A stretch of 6,904 nt of DNA from contig JADHTD010000146.1 in assembly GCA_016776525.1 (NCBI GenBank), forward strand, positions 1 through 6,904, written 5' to 3'. The notes beneath the pieces were generated by a model. It made no database searches. It saw only the letters and a list, made by a program, of their open reading frames with translations, and was not told where the DNA came from. Position 1 is the first letter of the stretch, and each line of letters starts with the position of its first letter. The DNA is from Rhodospirillales bacterium. GTDB taxonomy: Bacteria; Pseudomonadota; Alphaproteobacteria; Rhodospirillales; JADHTD01. Of this stretch, positions 5,479 through 6,904 are shown piece by piece. The position numbers and the translations under genes are program-made.

Positions 5479-6807
5479 CTACATATACTGGACGAGATAG
5501 ATGCTCAGTTGCGGGTAGGCGATCAGCAGGATCAGCACCAGCAGCATAGTCACCGCGAACGGGAAGGCGCCGGTGAAGATATCGGCCAGCGAAACATCCG
5601 GGTCGTTGATGGTGCTCTTGATGACGAAACACGATATGCCCAAGGGCGGAGTCAGCAGGCCGATCTCGGCGCCGACCACGGTGACGATTCCGAACCAAAC
5701 CAGATCAACGCCGAAACTGTCGAGCGCCGCCAGGAACAGCGGCACCACAATGAGGATAATCGAGGCCGTGTCGAGGATAGTGCCCAACAGCAGCATCAAG
5801 ACCACATACATCGCCATGATGGCCGGCAGGCTCATGTTGAGGCCGACCAGCCATTCGCCGAACAGGGTCGGCAGGCCGGCGACGCCCAGCATGCGAGAAT
5901 ACATGGAGGCAGCGATGATCAGGAACAGGATGGCGGCCGTAATGTGGCCGGTTTCGACCAGCACTTCCCACAGGTCCCGCCAGGACAGCGCCTTCTTCGA
6001 CCAGGCGATGATAAGGGCGGCCAGCGAGCCCATGGCGCCGGCTTCCACCGGGGTGACGACGCCGCCGTAAATGCCGCCCAGCACGACCAGCACCAGGACG
6101 ATGACGGGGACCACTTTCCAGACCAGGTCCAGGATCGTCAGGTGCGCCCAGTCTTCGGCCGCCACGTCCTTGGAGTCACTGCCGCCGACGAAATTGGGCA
6201 GGAGGTAGGACAGGATGAGGATGGTAATGGCAAAGGCCGTTGCCAGGATGAGGCCCGGCACGATGCCGGCGACGAACATCTGGCCGACCGACTGTTCGGT
6301 GACAATAGCGTAGATGATGAGCATAGCGCTCGGCGGGATCAGCATGCCCAACACCGAACTGCCGGCGACAACACCGACCGTGAAGCGGGACTTGAAGCCG
6401 AAGCGGCGCATTTCGGGAACGGCAACCCGGGTGAAGACCGAAGCCGAGGCGATCGATGAGCCGGTGATCGAGGCGAAGATGGCGTTGGCCGCCACCGTGG
6501 CGATGCCGAGGCCGCCGCGGATCCGGTAAAAGACGAAGTTGGCGACTTCGTAGACGTCCTTGCCGAGCCCGGCCTTACTGACGATCAGCCCCATCAGGGC
6601 GAACAGGGGAACGGTGGCGAAAACCAGTTCCGATACCGTATCGGCGATCGATTCCGACAACAGGGCAACGGCGATATCGACGTTGTCGCGGATGATCCAG
6701 ACGCCAATAAAGGAAACCAGCCCCAAGGCCACCGGGATATAAAGACCGGTGTAGATGAGGAGAACAATAAGGATGACGGAGGCAATGCCTACTTCAATGC
6801 CGGACAT
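5479..6807 (-). CDS. dctM: TRAP transporter large permease (DctM type)
   Basis: A complete 442-residue large membrane subunit of a second TRAP transporter, driving uptake of a solute handed over by a periplasmic binding protein. Many hydrophobic helices are seen, with the family signatures GMLIPPS (154-160), VTPVEAGA (251-258), LGTILDTASI (341-350) and EIGLLTPPLGI (381-391). A polar loop (about 209-222) separates the two halves. The ATG at 6807 starts 24 bases after the dctQ stop. The Shine-Dalgarno match is weak (GCGAGA, 4 bases away), so translation may depend on coupling to dctQ. It is clearly paralogous to the DctM at 1-1296: the segments from about residue 60 to 180 are close to colinear, with GSSIASAS against GVSIASAA and TEQSVGQ against TEQSIGK. 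It is not a recent duplicate. The substrate is unknown; the binding-protein gene should lie beyond the window. Confidence 0.95.
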   Translation of the reverse strand: MSGIEVGIASVILIVLLIYTGLYIPVALGLVSFIGVWIIRDNVDIAVALLSESIADTVSELVFATVPLFALMGLIVSKAGLGKDVYEVANFVFYRIRGGLGIATVAANAIFASITGSSIASASVFTRVAVPEMRRFGFKSRFTVGVVAGSSVLGMLIPPSAMLIIYAIVTEQSVGQMFVAGIVPGLILATAFAITILILSYLLPNFVGGSDSKDVAAEDWAHLTILDLVWKVVPVIVLVLVVLGGIYGGVVTPVEAGAMGSLAALIIAWSKKALSWRDLWEVLVETGHITAAILFLIIAASMYSRMLGVAGLPTLFGEWLVGLNMSLPAIMAMYVVLMLLLGTILDTASIILIVVPLFLAALDSFGVDLVWFGIVTVVGAEIGLLTPPLGISCFVIKSTINDPDVSLADIFTGAFPFAVTMLLVLILLIAYPQLSIYLVQYM

Positions 6808-6831
6808 GAAATCTCGCTTTTTATTTTATCT

Positions 6832-6904
6832 TTAGAGAACTTTATACGGTTTAAAAATATAACGCATACCGACCCGGAAGAACTGCAACAGGGTGATCAG
6901 GCAG
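6832..6904 (-). CDS. dctQ: TRAP transporter small permease (DctQ type), C-terminal fragment
   Basis: Reading leftwards from the window edge, an open frame ends at TAA (6834-6832) and encodes 23 residues: a hydrophobic stretch (CLITLLQFF) followed by a basic tail ending in KPYKVL. This is how DctQ proteins end, and its place directly before dctM, same strand and 24 bases away, is the standard dctQ-dctM arrangement. DctQ is the four-helix membrane subunit that pairs with DctM. The short length makes the assignment rest mainly on position. The last codons and the junction (6808-6864) are unusually AT-rich for the locus. Confidence 0.75.
   Translation of the reverse strand, partial: CLITLLQFFRVGMRYIFKPYKVL

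Noticed and set aside
5344..6459. Long + strand open frame opposite the second dctM
   Set aside because: Its product is extremely rich in Asp, Gln, His and Arg with no domain, as expected for the antisense of a hydrophobic GC-rich gene; the - strand DctM is unmistakable.

Overview
The window looks like chromosomal DNA of a GC-rich alphaproteobacterium, possibly a marine or soil Rhodospirillales-like organism. That assignment is an inference from the high GC of most genes, two TRAP-type carboxylate transporter loci, and the style of the EgtB and EgtD proteins. No rRNA or housekeeping marker is present to confirm it.

Layout, left to right. (1) 1-1296, + strand: the 3' part of a TRAP transporter large permease gene (DctM type), cut by the window edge and closed by a strong 19-bp terminator hairpin. 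(2) 1297-1664: non-coding leader with an inverted repeat just before the next gene. (3) 1665-3967, + strand: a compact two-gene ergothioneine operon, egtB (hercynine oxygenase / sulfoxide synthase) and egtD (histidine N-alpha-methyltransferase), overlapping by ATGA. EgtD trimethylates histidine to hercynine, and EgtB joins it oxidatively to a thiol donor. The C-S lyase (EgtE) that would finish ergothioneine is not here. (4) 4103-5080, + strand: a separate gene with its own extended -10 promoter, encoding an exported metal-dependent amidohydrolase-fold protein (amidohydrolase_2 / COG2159 type). It is less GC-rich than its neighbours. (5) 5081-5478: about 400 non-coding bases holding a plausible promoter, a hairpin, a boxA-like motif resembling the antitermination leader of rRNA operons, and further hairpins, but no rRNA. 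(6) 5479-6904, - strand: a second TRAP locus, with a complete DctM large permease preceded by the last 23 codons of the small permease DctQ, which runs off the window.

How the parts fit: the two TRAP loci point towards each other and enclose egtBD and the hydrolase. Terminators and promoters separate them, so they are probably independent transcription units. The features most worth a second look are the orphan rRNA-leader-like region at 5112-5200, the exported hydrolase, and the paired-tyrosine motif in EgtB, which may indicate direct use of cysteine as sulfur donor.
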